From Takakia lepidozioides (Eukaryota > Streptophyta > Takakiopsida > Takakiales > Takakiaceae): DNA of 64,000 bases. Both the position numbers and the translations under genes were made by a program. Under the pieces are notes generated by a model that saw only the letters and a program-made list of their open reading frames with translations, had not been told where the DNA came from and did no database searches. The stretch spans positions 27,838,001 to 27,902,000 of the forward strand of contig CM060733.1 of assembly GCA_030704615.1 (NCBI GenBank), written 5' to 3'. Every line of letters starts with the position of its first letter. The first letter of the stretch is position 1. Positions 1 through 11,229 of the stretch are shown one piece after another.

Positions 1-180
1 CCAAATTTGGCACAGTTTGGTGAGGAAGATTAACAAAACAACACAGCGCTGCAGGCTCACCTAAAACATCGAGCAATTCAGCACTTCCAAGCGAGCAATT
101 CAGCACAACGAGGAGGTCTTCTCTGCAATGAAAGGAAAACAGATTTCAAAGTGGGTTGGAGATTTCCATGAACAGATACG
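1..180. other. no gene seen at left edge
   Basis: No reading frame, repeat or RNA gene that I can support. The stretch leads into the first copy of a duplicated block. Confidence 0.4.
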
Positions 181-1075
181 TGCCTCTCACTTTCTAGGCC
201 GGAGAGTAGGTTAAGAATAGCTGGAGAGTGGTTTAGTAAAGTACTTCGTAAGCAATCTGTTATGCCAAGCAGAGAGATTCTCCTGGTGCGCGAGCAGAAA
301 ATGTTGGACGTACATTAGACGTTCGTCGACGAGTTATGTTCAAGCCCACGAATGTCCTGCGTCTCTGAAACCCCGACGACAGAGAGGCATGCATGGCAGC
401 CCTGGGTAACGTAACTCCGACCTAGGGATTTCTGTGTGCCCTCTCTAATCCTGTAATGAAAGATTCAACAGGGGATTTTACAAACTGTGTTACATTCAGA
501 TTTGTTTCGAACAGCAGTTTCAAGCCAATTGTTGACGATTGAAGAGCAATAGAGGAGGACGAGGTTTATGGACAGGGTGATTAGAAAGGAGGCTACCTGG
601 AGGTGGAGAAATATGAGTAGTTACGTCCAGCAGTGATCAAAATTCAGCAAGAGAGTTGCTGGAATAGGCAAGGATTTGGAAAGCCAATATATGGAGGGGA
701 GGACGTTTGGAAGGAGTATTTTTGGAACCTCAGTCCACGGTGCAACAAGCGAGGCACTAAGTTGGGTGTCTGTGTTCTCACTGCACAATCCCACAACCCC
801 ATACACAGTTGTTGCACCTTTCGCAAGCTACAAGGCTAGAGGCTGTGCTAGAGGTGGATTAATCTCTCCCTCTTTCCTTCAGACATGTTTTTGTAGTCCT
901 GTCACCATGTTCTAGAGCCTGGAAGGTAGTTGCCAGTAAAGTTCGGGTTGTCATTACCTGTGATTTTCTGTTCTGGAGGGTGGGATAGCTCAATGAGACA
1001 GGGAGTTAATGTGGGGGCAGATCCATCCTAGAGGACAAGGTTTCAAAGCACAAGCATACTAACCACTCTGGCACT
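181..1075. repeat. diverged duplicated block, copy I
   Basis: Runs parallel to copy II (about 1850-2885) through several colinear stretches: the 'taagcaatctgt' region, the 'gtgccctc..aatcctg' region, a shared stretch beginning 'agaggaggacgaggtttatg', and the end that reads 'cagatccatc.tagagga'. Indels and substitutions are common, so the duplication is old. The small ORFs here are not conserved in length between the copies, so I treat the block as non-coding or pseudogenic. The last part is related to the N-terminal leader of PPR gene 1. Confidence 0.65.
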
Positions 1076-1441
1076 GATATAGGACCTGGACATCAATCAT
1101 AGGGTACTCTAGCGCCAATAGGGTCTATCGGCTAGGAGGGTCTATCAGCTAGGATATAGGGGTTTTATCAGAATCCATGATTTCAACTACTGTCTACATG
1201 GAATTGAAGTTTGCAGTCCACCTTGCATGCCTGGTAAAGCCCAGTCCCTGTTTCACTGGCAAGCCAATAAGGAAGACCAATTTTTTTCGAGCAATAAAAA
1301 GGATCTTGGAGGTTCACAAGTTCCTACTCGGCACCATGATTTTTTCAGACTTCATGACAAAGAAGATGTATGAAACGTGGCTTGTTTTCCTTTCAATCTA
1401 GTGAAATTGAGTCAGACTGACAAATGTTGTCATTGTAAGAT

Positions 1442-1845
1442 CTATTTAGGAAAGTAGGCCTCAACTACTACTTCCCTTCCTGACACACATGTTGATATGC
1501 TCTCCAACTTGATTAAATCGTTTTCCACACCAAATCCAGGTTTCGTTCTACGTTCCCCGAGAATGGTAGGTGAGATATTAACAACCAATTTATGTGCGAT
1601 TTCTTCCTTCAGAGCTTGTTGGGCCAGAAAGCTTTCAAGTCCTGAAAGATCAGGCCTCCTTGAGTCTAACAGCACAGAGCAAGCACCTCGCTGGTAGCAT
1701 GCATCTAAAACATGGTCAAGACTGAGCTCTTTCATGGTTACTACATCCACCCCCCTTGCACGCAGTCGATACTCCATAGATTGCCCTACTTGTCGACTAT
1801 AGCCTTGAACATCTTCCACTAGTGCGCTTTGATCACTTTTTATGG
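1442..1845 (-). CDS. PYRR: partial PYRR-like riboflavin reductase, 3' exon
   Basis: This exon encodes about 133 residues ending in a stop. It resembles the C-terminal half of the RibD-type reductase domain (5-amino-6-ribosylamino-uracil reductase step of plastid riboflavin synthesis). Visible hallmarks are the 'GVDVVTMKELSLDHVLD' segment, the 'CYQRGACSVLLDSR' strand-turn-strand, an 'AHKLVVNISPTILG' strand, and a closing 'VVVEAYF' strand. A good acceptor (ctctgcag) lies just before the first codon at 1845, so this looks like a terminal exon with upstream exons to the right. I found no NADPH-binding N-terminal half or deaminase domain in the window. The region to the right is a duplicated block, so the gene may be a broken remnant. 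Family call from remembered plant PYRR/RibD sequences. Confidence 0.6.
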
Positions 1846-1849
1846 CTGC

Positions 1850-2885
1850 AGAGTAGGTTAGGAGTGGGTGGAGAGTGATTTAGTATAATACTTAGGAGAC
1901 TTACCGTAAGCAATCTGTAGCAAGAGGAATTCTCAAGGGTGCGCGCACACACGGAGCGGAAGCTGTGGAGAATCTTGGACGAATGTGAATACATTATATG
2001 TTCTTTGAGGAGTTTACGTTCAAGCCCCCGAAACTCTAATGTCTCTACGACAGAGCGGCCATTGTAGGCCGCGGGTGCTCCATGTACGGTGGTTCCCGGA
2101 ATAAGTTATATACATATAAATTTTATATGTATTTGCCCACCCCTGAGCATGCATGTCAGCCTTCCACAAGTTTTCCAGGGATATCGGTGTGCCCTCACAA
2201 TCCTGGAATGGAAGATTCAAGAGGACATTTCACGAACTTCATTACATTCAGATTTTTTTCCGATTAGTTTCAAGCCAATTGTGGGGCATTGGAGACCAGT
2301 AGAGGAGGACGAGGTTTATGGACAAGGGTGATGAGCAAGGAGGCTACCTGGAGGTGGAGAAATATGAGTATTTACTTCCAGCAGTGGTCAAAATTCAGCA
2401 AGAGAGTTGCTGGCATATGCAAGGATATGGAAAGCATGGAGCTTTGGAAGGAGTATTGTTCGAACCCCAGTCCACGGTGTAACAATCGAGGGAATAAGGT
2501 GGGTGTCTGTTTTCTCACTGCACAATTCCCTGTGGCTGGAAACCCCATATACATGTGTTGCCCCTCTCGCAAGCTACAAGGCTAGAGGCTGCTAGAGGGG
2601 GATTAAAATCTCTCTCCCTCTCTCCTTCAGACATGTTTTTGTAGTCCTGTTACCAATTCAGCATATTCTCTGGAGCCTGGTAGGTAGTTTGCCAGTAAAT
2701 TATGGGTTGTCATTATCTGTGATTTTGTGTTCTGGAGGCAGGGATAGCTCAAGGAGGCAGGGAGTGAATGTGGGTGCAGATCCATCGTAGAGGACCAGGT
2801 CTCAAGCACAAGCATATGAACGAGGCACAGTGGATTGCCAGCAACAAGAAACCTCCTTGGATGACAAGCTGGAGGCACCTAGGGG
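1850..2885. repeat. diverged duplicated block, copy II
   Basis: Second copy of the block at 181-1075, starting at the intron edge of the PYRR-like exon ('gagtaggtta.ga..g.tggagagtg.tttagta' in both). It ends with a stretch reading as 'RRGPGLKHKHMNEAQWIAS' on the plus strand, which is clearly related to the repeated leader of PPR gene 1 at 3765-4185. No intact gene is seen. Confidence 0.65.
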
Positions 2886-2917
2886 TAAGTATCCTTTTTG
2901 GGATGGATTCTGAACGA

Positions 2918-2940
2918 GAGAGAGAGAGAGAGAGAGAGAA
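2918..2940. repeat. (GA)n microsatellite
   Basis: About eleven GA units in a row following 'gattctgaac'. A simple repeat without further context. Confidence 0.9.
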
Positions 2941-3740
2941 GCATGTAGAAAATAGAATTTAGGGGGTGATAACTGGGAGACTTCTTGCTACACTGTTCCT
3001 ACGTTTGATCACATGACATGCATGCATTCTGTCAAGGATGGCTCTTTCCGAAGGGTTCTTTTGCCCCTCATTGGCTTACAAAGACCAGCAGGTTGTTGTC
3101 TAGTCAATCTGAAGTTTTTGACAAGTTTATGCTAGGGATTTGCAGAAAAATATGAAAAGAAACGATTACAGAAGTGGAGAAGCTCTTGAATGATGGTTTT
3201 GGAAACCCCAAACAGTGGTGGGACTATCGAGGCAGTAAGGTGACAGCCTGCTATGTTACAGCAGTGTGCAAACGACAAGATCAACGGAAAACCTTCCTCG
3301 CAAATTAGTGATGTTGTCCATGGTCTCTCCCGTGTCTCTCTCACTCTGTTTTTGTGCATCGGGGTTGAGTTGTTTGTCAGTTTCTCTGGTTCTGCTTTAT
3401 TGTCTACGGTGAGTGTTGACATCTCCTATGGACAGAGAAAAATTGTGTCTTTCCTCAACACTGTGACTGGCAGTGCAACCACATTTGCACGTGCCACATC
3501 TCTTGCAAGTGAGAGGACTAGCGGAGCCGGTCTACATCATGGTTTCTATGTTCAGGTTTCTTACTCATTGTTTTCAGAGGTTCTTTTCCTATGCAGAGTC
3601 TTGGCAGCTAGTCACTAAAAAATGATTGGATTGTCTTGTACTCTGTGATGGATTCTCTGAGATACAAGGCTTGTCAAATACACGGGGTGGGGTGGGGGGG
3701 GGATCTATCCTGTGAATTCTGTGGATGGAGGGAGAGCTGA
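2941..3740. other. unassigned stretch with one 121-codon ORF
   Basis: A plus-strand ORF at 3253-3618 is open for 121 codons but has no domain that I recognise and no clear start context. A G-run lies at about 3688-3701. I do not call a gene here; the stretch may be the 5' region of PPR gene 1. Confidence 0.3.
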
Positions 3741-6700
3741 GTGAGGGGGGCCTGGAGTGTGGTGCAGATCAATCCCAGAGGATTAGATTTCAGGCACAAG
3801 GGCACGGAAGAGGCACTGTGGATTGAAGACTACAAGAAACGTACATGGGTCAATGGTCAATTGAAAGTAGCAGCAGCACAGTTGTTTGAATCAGATACCT
3901 CCAGACGAAGAGAGAGAGGTTACAAGAAGTCTTCTGGCTCTTGGGATGTGAGGACAGTATGTAAAATGAGAGTGTGGGTGTGGAACAAGACAAGAGGACC
4001 AGATTGCAGGCATAAGGGCACTGAGGAGGCACTGTGGATTGAAAGCTACAAGAAACCTGCATGGATAGATGGTCAGCTGGAAGGAGGAGCAGCACAAGTT
4101 TTTCAATCAGACACCGCCAAACAAAGAGAGGGGATTCACAAGAAGTCTTTTGGCACGCGGGATGTTAGGACACTATGTAATACAGGACAACTGAAAAAGG
4201 CTCTGCACAGTTTGAACCAAGGTGGCATTCTGGCAGACTCCATCACTTATATCTCCATCTTGCAAGAGTGCACCAAGATGAAAAGCCTAGCAGAGGGAAA
4301 GCAGGTGCATGCCCATATTATCCAAAGTGGATTCAAGCCAGACATCTTACTACACAACACCCTTGTCAACATGTATGCTAAGTCTGGTAGCATGGTCGAT
4401 GCACGCCTAGTGTTTGACAACATGCCTGAACAAGATGTGTTTACGTGGAATATAATGATAGCAGGATATGCCAAGAATGGGCGTGGCAGGGAGGCTTTCA
4501 AGATCTATGAGCAAATGCTACGTGAAGGGATGACACCAGACAATGTCACTTTCTCCTGTCTTCTCAAAGCGTGTGCCAGCCTGGAAGCTTTGTTAAAAGG
4601 CATAGAAGTCCATGCTGACATGATCAAAACTGGAATTGAGCCTGATATTATTCTGGAGAATACCCTCGTTGACATGTATGCCAAGTGTAGGAGCATGAAG
4701 GATGCTCGTCAAGTGTTTGACAAGATGACTAAACGAGATTTATTCACATGGAGGGCGATGATTGCAGGGTATGCTAAGCAAGGGTGCAGCAGGGAGGCCT
4801 TCGAGATCTATGAGCAAATGATACGGACAGGAGTGACACCCAACAGTGTCACATTCTCTTGCATTCTCAATGCATGTGCCAGCCTGGAAAAGGGCATAGA
4901 GATCCACACTGAAATCATCAAAGCTGGAATTGAACCGGATATCATTCTGGACACTGCCCTTATTGCCATGTATGTCAAATGTAGGAGCATGAAGGATGCG
5001 CGTCGGGTGTTCGACAGTACGACTCAACGGAATGTGGTCTCATGGACTCTGATGATCACAGGATATGCCAAGCACGGGTGTGGTTGGGAGGCCCTGCAAA
5101 TCTATGAGCAAATGATATGCGAAGGGGTGACACCTGACAAAGTCACATTCCTTTGTGTTCTCAATGCATGTGCAAGCTTGACAACACTGCAAAAGGGCAT
5201 AGAGGTCCACAGCGCCATCTTGAAAGCTGGGATTGTATCAGACATCATTGTGGACACTGCCCTTGTTGACATGTATGCTAAATGTGGGAGCATAAACGAT
5301 GCTTGTCAAGTGTTCAACAATATGGCTCGTCGGAATGTGGTCTCGTGGAACGTCATGATCGGAGGATATGCGCAGCTTGGGCGTGGTACAGATGCTTTCA
5401 AGACCTACAAGAAAATGATACTGGAAGGGGTTATGCCGGACAAAGTTACTTTCACCTGCGTTCTAAATGTGTGCGCCAGTCTGGCAACACTGGAAAAGGG
5501 CAAAGAGGTCCATGCTGACATGATAAAAGCAAGAATTGGACCAGATATCATTCTGGAGAATGCCCTTGCTGACATGTATGCCAAATGTGGGAGTATGACG
5601 GATGCACATCAAGTATTTGACAATATGGCCAAGCGAAATGTGGTCTCATGGAATTTGATGGTGACAGGATATGTTCAGCATGGGCGTGGAAGTGAGGCTT
5701 TGATGATGTACACACAAATGATAGGGGAAGGAGTGATACCCAACTGGGTAACTTTTGTTGGCATTCTCAATGCATGTGCCAACCTGGCAGCCCTGGAAAA
5801 GGGCAAAGAGGTCCATGCTGACGTGGACAAAATGGGAATTGAGTCAACTATTATTCTGGGCAATTCCCTTGTCGACATGTATGCGAAATGTGGGGACATG
5901 AAGAATGCGCATCAAGTATTTGACAACATGGCTAAACGAGATGTGGTTTCTTGGAGTTCACTGCTTGCAGGATATGCTCAGCATGGGTGTGGTAAGAGGG
6001 CATTTGAAATCTACGAACAAATGAAAAAGGAAGGGGTGACGCCTGACAGTGTCACGTTTGTATGCATTCTCAATGCGTGTACAAGCCTGACAGCCCTGGA
6101 CAAGGGCAGAGAGGTCCACTCCGACATCATCAAAGCCAGAATTGTGGCAGATATCATTCTTGACACTGCTCTGATGGCCATGTATGCGAAATGTGGCAGC
6201 ATAAAAGATTCGCGTACAGTATTTGACAGCATGGCTGAACGAAATGTGGTGTCATGGAATGCAATGATCGCAGGATATGCTCAGCATGGGTGTGGAAGGG
6301 AATCTTTCAAGATCTATGAGCAAATGATACGGGAAGGAGTTATGCCAGACAAAGTCACGTTCATTAGCCTTCTCCATGCTTGTGCCAGCATGGGAACCCT
6401 GGGAAAGGGCAAAGAGGTCCATGCTGACATCATTAAAGCCAGTATTGTGCCTAATGTCAATCTGGAGAATACCCTTGTTGACATGTATGCCAAATGTGGG
6501 AATATAAATGATGCTCGCCAAGTTTTTGATAATATGACGAAGCGAGATGCAGTCTCATGGAGTGCGATGCTTGCAGGGTATGCTCGGCATGGGTGTGGCA
6601 TGGAGGCCTTGCATCTGTTTGAACAAATGCAGCAGGAAGGCTTGAAGCCAGATGGTATCACCCTTACATGTGTCCTCTCTGTATGTCGTCATTTGGGACT

Positions 6701-6944
6701 GGTGGATGAAGGCCTTCACTACTTCGATTCGATGACTCGAGATCATGGCCTCACTCCTACAGTAGAGCATTTTGGTTGCATGGTGGACCTTCTTGGCCGT
6801 GCAGGGCAATTGAATGAGGCCGAGGCTTTCATCAACAAAGTGCCAATCAAACCAGATGCTGCAGTGTGGGGTACCTTGCTTGGTGCCTGCAGAATTCATG
6901 GCAATGTCAAGCTGGCAGAATGCGTGGCAAAAAGCATGCTCTAG
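3741..6944 (+). CDS. PLS-class PPR protein 1, E motif frameshifted
   Basis: Intronless frame of 1067 codons. From about residue 145 it consists of repeating ~101-residue P-L-S modules, each with an 'EVHADIIKAGI' helix, an 'LVDMYAKCGSM.DAR.VFD.M' segment and a 'RNVVSWN.MI.GYA.HG' segment; I count eight such modules. Such proteins bind organellar transcripts base by base, and PLS types with E/DYW tails act in C-to-U editing. The end, 'MVDLLGRAGQLNEAEAFI' then 'AAVWGTLLGACRIHGNVKLAE', is the entry to the E motif, and the frame then stops at 6942. The frame opens with GTG at 3741; the first in-frame ATG is at 3966, inside the duplicated leader, so either that or a spliced upstream exon supplies the real start. 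A plastid or mitochondrial role is inferred from the family, not from a clear transit peptide. There is no DYW domain. Confidence 0.85.
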   Translation: MRGAWSVVQINPRGLDFRHKGTEEALWIEDYKKRTWVNGQLKVAAAQLFESDTSRRRERGYKKSSGSWDVRTVCKMRVWVWNKTRGPDCRHKGTEEALWIESYKKPAWIDGQLEGGAAQVFQSDTAKQREGIHKKSFGTRDVRTLCNTGQLKKALHSLNQGGILADSITYISILQECTKMKSLAEGKQVHAHIIQSGFKPDILLHNTLVNMYAKSGSMVDARLVFDNMPEQDVFTWNIMIAGYAKNGRGREAFKIYEQMLREGMTPDNVTFSCLLKACASLEALLKGIEVHADMIKTGIEPDIILENTLVDMYAKCRSMKDARQVFDKMTKRDLFTWRAMIAGYAKQGCSREAFEIYEQMIRTGVTPNSVTFSCILNACASLEKGIEIHTEIIKAGIEPDIILDTALIAMYVKCRSMKDARRVFDSTTQRNVVSWTLMITGYAKHGCGWEALQIYEQMICEGVTPDKVTFLCVLNACASLTTLQKGIEVHSAILKAGIVSDIIVDTALVDMYAKCGSINDACQVFNNMARRNVVSWNVMIGGYAQLGRGTDAFKTYKKMILEGVMPDKVTFTCVLNVCASLATLEKGKEVHADMIKARIGPDIILENALADMYAKCGSMTDAHQVFDNMAKRNVVSWNLMVTGYVQHGRGSEALMMYTQMIGEGVIPNWVTFVGILNACANLAALEKGKEVHADVDKMGIESTIILGNSLVDMYAKCGDMKNAHQVFDNMAKRDVVSWSSLLAGYAQHGCGKRAFEIYEQMKKEGVTPDSVTFVCILNACTSLTALDKGREVHSDIIKARIVADIILDTALMAMYAKCGSIKDSRTVFDSMAERNVVSWNAMIAGYAQHGCGRESFKIYEQMIREGVMPDKVTFISLLHACASMGTLGKGKEVHADIIKASIVPNVNLENTLVDMYAKCGNINDARQVFDNMTKRDAVSWSAMLAGYARHGCGMEALHLFEQMQQEGLKPDGITLTCVLSVCRHLGLVDEGLHYFDSMTRDHGLTPTVEHFGCMVDLLGRAGQLNEAEAFINKVPIKPDAAVWGTLLGACRIHGNVKLAECVAKSML
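3765..4185 (+). repeat. tandem duplication in the PPR1 leader (216 bp period)
   Basis: Two copies, 72 codons apart, read 'RHKGTEEALWIE.YKK' followed by 'GQL..AAQ.F.SDT' and end in 'DVRT.CK/N'. The frame is kept through both copies. Weaker relatives occur at about 2776-2880 and at 1019-1060, so the unit has been copied four times in this 3 kb. Confidence 0.8.
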
Positions 6945-7091
6945 TGGCACCCATAGCTGCTGCCACCTATAGGCTGTTATTGCAGATCTACTCTGTGGCT
7001 GGCTGGCGCAATGATATTGCAAAGGTGAGAAAACTGATGAAAGACAGAGGTATATGAGAGGAGCCACCTCTTTGCTGCTGCTAAGATGAGG
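6930..7091 (+). pseudogene. out-of-frame remainder of the PPR1 E motif
   Basis: After the PPR1 stop, another frame continues the E motif: 'AAATYRLLLQIYSVAGW', then 'DIAKVRKLMKDRGI', then a tga at 7055 and a short tail 'EEPPLCCC'. Typical E motifs carry this segment straight after the 'CRIHGNVKLAE' part. A small indel near 6935 and one more stop therefore separate the tail from the body of the gene. Confidence 0.75.
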
Positions 7092-8960
7092 TAGGTGCTG
7101 CTAATATGGAACCTCTATTCTAGGGTGGGACAATACTGTAAGGACAGGTCTGCAAAAGGGGCCAGGTCTCGGCTATTTCAAAGATGACATAGGTGTTGCT
7201 ATTCTGTCAAAAAAGCTAGGGTTGCTATCGGGACCACACTGCAAAGGTGACGATCATTTGGCCTCATCAACCCATCCTGGACATTGGGAAGGTGGGCTAC
7301 GACTGCTAGATCCAACAAAAGACATCTCCTTGCTAATCTTTGGAGAGGAGGAAACCCACATAAACCCCGTCGCAGAGCCGGATGGGTCCAAAAGACAAAG
7401 GCAGTATGAGGGGGTCAGTCACTGCTTACAAGGCATGCTCGTAACAGATGCCAGAGACAACGGAACGTGGGAAGCCACGCAGAAAGCGAAGACCTGTAGA
7501 GACTGGAACCCATCATGTGGCTCCACTCATCCCGACCCCTCTACTTCTAGTACTGCGTGCAAAAGCTTTACCATCTACTCTCCCTGTCTTCCAACATCCC
7601 CACTACACTATATGCTCTCTCTCAGCAATGTCGGGGGCAGACCTCTCAGTCCCTCCTCTATGGGCATAGAGGTTTTGGATTTTCCTTCTTTGGTGGATTC
7701 TTTAGTCACTCATGTACATCATAATGTCCATGGCGGAGATTGTTTTACAATAGTTTTACAAGTTACAACAGTTCTAGGTACATCACAGAAGTGTAGTCTC
7801 GACGAGATGGTTAGCTAAAATGTCTTTGATCGAATAGGTCATCAGGTTGAGTCTGCTTCGCGTTATCATTGTTCGTCCTTCAGTATATAATTTTTAAATC
7901 GTCAAATTTGGAAGGGAAAACCTTAGTGTGGACACTTTCATATCCATGTATGTATATTTTTCTCTCCTTTAGTTCCTGTATCCTCCTCAATACTTGCTAC
8001 TGCATCTTTGATACGCTCCTCCTGCCCCCTCCCGCGCAAAGCCCAATCACTACTACAGTCTACAGCCAAGCCAGAACACCACTCAGCTCGAGATATTGTT
8101 ATGTACCACTAGTGCCGTTGGCCCAAGTGTCAAGTGTCATCTAAGCCCAAGTGCGTCTCCTATGTCAAGGCCCAAGTGCGACCTCTAGGGTAGCCTCTGC
8201 CGTTTGCCCAAGGGTCCAAATGTCATCTAAGTCCAATGCAAATCTGACTAAGGGGGGCCTTAACTCAATCTGAGGTATTAAGTGCTACTGATCTAGATTA
8301 TGAGTGCAAATCCAGAAAAGCACTGAAGGAAAATTAGAAGAAGGCAATGCGTGGATTACACTAGTGCTATGAGGGCTGAGGGTTCATGGGAGAGAAGAAC
8401 CAGGGAGAGTAGAATCAGTAGTGACGGTAGTGGCAGGCAAAAACTGAGTGCCTCTTTTATGAAAATGTATTCTATGTATAATGCAGCCTTGAGGCTGTAG
8501 AAGAGGGCTTCAAATGCTTCCAGTTGATGTCTAGTTCAAACTCTGGCGATATGGTGGAGTGTCGTGCCATGGTCCCGCCAACATGATGGAGGGAGCTCGG
8601 TCCATATGCAGGTGTCGATCTCTGGGGAGAAACATATGATGAAGTGGCTTATGTTGCTTAGCCTAATTGAGGACTAGTAGAAGATTAGCCACGATCATAA
8701 TTAAGTAACGGCAGGTAATCCACCACTATGTCGACGAGGGTGGCAGGGCTCTCCACGTGATAATTACTTGGGCGAACTTTCCTGCGTTGAAAGCACCATG
8801 GCCAGTAGAGGAACCTAGGTATAAGATCAGGCTGAGTTTGTGCATACTTATTATTGTGGTGACAGTTGAGCGATCGGACTGATAGATGCATAGCAGAGAC
8901 ACACAGCTTGTTGTTGATGTTCATCGAGTCTTCACACTTAGTGTGTGTGAAAATTCACTA
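7092..8960. other. gene-poor stretch
   Basis: Contains a 198-codon plus-strand ORF at 7222-7818 without any recognisable domain or typical start, and a short direct repeat around 'catctaag.ccaa' at about 8112-8245 ('cccaagtg' recurs). I see no supported gene, RNA or transposon end. Confidence 0.35.
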
Positions 8961-8969
8961 TCAATACAA

Positions 8970-10196
8970 ATTTCATATCTCTGACTGATTATGTCTTAAC
9001 AACATATAAGGCCTCGTTTGCCCAGGTGTTCTGAAAGCTGCCGCATTCCCAGAGTTGCGCTCGATATCTGCACAAGTTTTAGACCATGCTTTTCTTGACT
9101 CTACCCCTAGATCATAAAAGACACTAGCAAGCAAGGCAGAGATAGTGGATGTTTCACCAGAGAAGGTTTTCTTGCATTGGGCCTTCCATAAGTGCCAGAG
9201 GGCGGAGCTCCTAAGGGTCTCAAAAACAGGGCATGAAACAGACCTCTGCTTGGTCTGCTGGTTGTAGTTAAAGAAGAATGTCCAGGGAAGAAAGAGTCTT
9301 AGAGTCCCAAATGTCTGTAAAACTTTTTGACCAAAGGCCAGATTCTGGCTGGGGCAAGACAAAAGAGGATTGACAATGCCAATGCTCCAAGGATTCCTGT
9401 ATGCCTGCTGTACAACAGTTACATAGAAGAGCTGCCTGGAACTGTAACCACTCCCCCACCTTGAGCACTCTGTTAGCCACCTGCCAGAGGAACGCAACAA
9501 TTTTTGCAGGGCGGGATTTAATCCATACTGAGCTCCATATGACCTGCCAGTTCTCACTCTGGAAGCCATAGAGCTCCCATTTGGCATGCCATTTGCCTTT
9601 CAAGCAGCACGCGTTAAAGAGGGCCTTGTATCCCTTCCTAGTGGTGAACTCAAAAAAAGGCTCGGGGCTCCTAGCAAACTTCCAAGACCACTCCATAGGT
9701 CCCAGTGGATGACCCAAGATCCACACAAAGGTGACCAGCAAGCCATTGAGGAAGAGGCGACATGAGATCAGGTTCTATATAGATTGCAAAAAGGCTAGCC
9801 TTTTAGAGCCAACTATTTTAATTAGGTTGCATTCCTGGGCAGAAAGTCTATGTCACTCCTGGACCAGTAAAACTGCTAGGCGCACAGCTCTTGCACAGGG
9901 CTTATCAACAACTGAAGATACCAAATTTTAGCTCTGTCTTGTTGGGTTGGTTCAGACCTACCCCATCACTGGTGGCAAAACATCTTTGGTCTTCCTCCAA
10001 CACTAAATAATGTTCCATGGCTGTCTTGGGAGTATGGGAAAAAGCAGAGATGTTGTTGCCCACATATATTGAATTTTGTTTTTTTAGGGAGACATATCTG
10101 ATACCACAAAACTTGTGGACGTTTGTTTTGAAGGTCTGATGGGCTCCCCAGATAAAGTTTCTGATACATCTCTTCATCTCGTTCATGAATTTCGAG
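8970..10196 (-). mobile_element. LINE fragment, 3' part (zf-RVT region)
   Basis: Minus-strand frames read as the C-terminal part of a plant non-LTR retrotransposon polyprotein: a segment 'MNEMKRCIRNFIWGA' (about 10150-10185), then 'FTTRKGYKALF', 'VWIKSRPAKIVAFLWQVANR' and a cysteine/histidine stretch 'CNCCTAGIQESLEHWHCQ', which is the zinc-binding reverse transcriptase domain. Frames shift between pieces, so the copy is dead. It joins directly to the part at 14202-15361: the reading across the LTR element insertion point is continuous once the CCCGG duplication is removed. Confidence 0.8.
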
Positions 10197-10301
10197 CCCG
10201 GTGTAACACCCATGATCTACACAAACTAAAATAGAAGTACTTCTCAATTTTTTTCCAAAACATCTCGATGCCTTCTAGGCTTTCATTGCATGTTTATATA
10301 C

Positions 10302-11029
10302 TGTCGCGGCCCTTTGCCTTGAGGGCAGGGGGTCGGGACACATGAGGGGCTGCCCCTGTAGTGGGGGCAGCGGCAGCGATAGGTATGGGGGGCTGAAGCA
10401 CCCTTGAGTGCCCAAGGCACTCAAGGAGGCGGAGGCGCTCACTAGGTGGAGCCCCGCACACCGGGTTGCGGTGGGGGTGGCTCCACAAGGGGTGGTGGTA
10501 GCTTAGCGGGACTTAGTGGGGGTGGCATAGGACTCACCATGGGGGCGAAGACCTCGTGGTGGGAGTCGTGGGGAGTCTTGGGACTCATCACGGTCCATAG
10601 GGGCCGTGGTGAGTGGGCTAAGACTCACCGCGACTCATCACCGGGAGTCGAGGGTTTTCGTGGTGGTTCGCCATAAAATGGCATGGCTGGTTGTGAAACC
10701 CCCGCGGACAGCTACAGAAGTATATATAAGGGGAGTAGTGACCCCGAGAACGGTGCAAGCCCGTTGGTGACCAAAAACTAGTGAGTAAGCGAGCGAGCCG
10801 GAAAGCGACCAAAGAGTGGGGAGCTGTTCCGGACTGCCATCTACCAAAGGGAATTCCACTAGGCCCAAATAGGTGGAGGGTTTAGTGGGAGAGCGAAGGG
10901 GGACCGTTATGTCCCGGTGAGCAGCAAAAGCTCCAAGTTGGCCAAGCGGCCAGGTTGGGAGTCAGGCGCGCGCATCAAAGCGAGTAACTATGACTTGAAG
11001 GGGAGCTTACCGAAGTGAGGTGCGCGACA
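10302..11029. mobile_element. solo LTR-like insertion, TGTCGCG...CGCGACA
   Basis: 728 bp flanked by the 5 bp duplication TATAC (10297-10301 and 11030-11034), splitting the left LTR of the gypsy element. The ends are inverted: TGTCGCG at the left and CGCGACA at the right. Base composition is GC-rich against AT-rich neighbours. It contains a TATA-like 'tatatataagg' at about 10722, as expected of an LTR promoter. A solo LTR is the simplest reading; a small inverted-repeat DNA element with a 5 bp duplication is the alternative. Confidence 0.7.
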
Positions 11030-11229
11030 TATACCCTTCACAATATATTATTTTTAAAGGTTTGACTTGAGAGCCTAAAGTCAACCTTCCTAGGTTTGAC
11101 ATATTATCCACAATATGACTTTATCAAACAGTTGACCTATTCTCCATAATATAAATATCTTATAGGTTTGACTTGAGAGCCTTAAGTCAAACTTCCTAGG
11201 AACCTTCATACTCGAGGTTTTTGTGATCA

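Noticed and set aside
4247-6661. Many minus-strand ORFs opposite PPR gene 1
   Set aside because: They repeat with the period of the PPR modules and are mirror frames of that gene.
7222-7818. 198-codon plus-strand ORF
   Set aside because: No domain, no clear start context, composition like neighbouring non-coding DNA.
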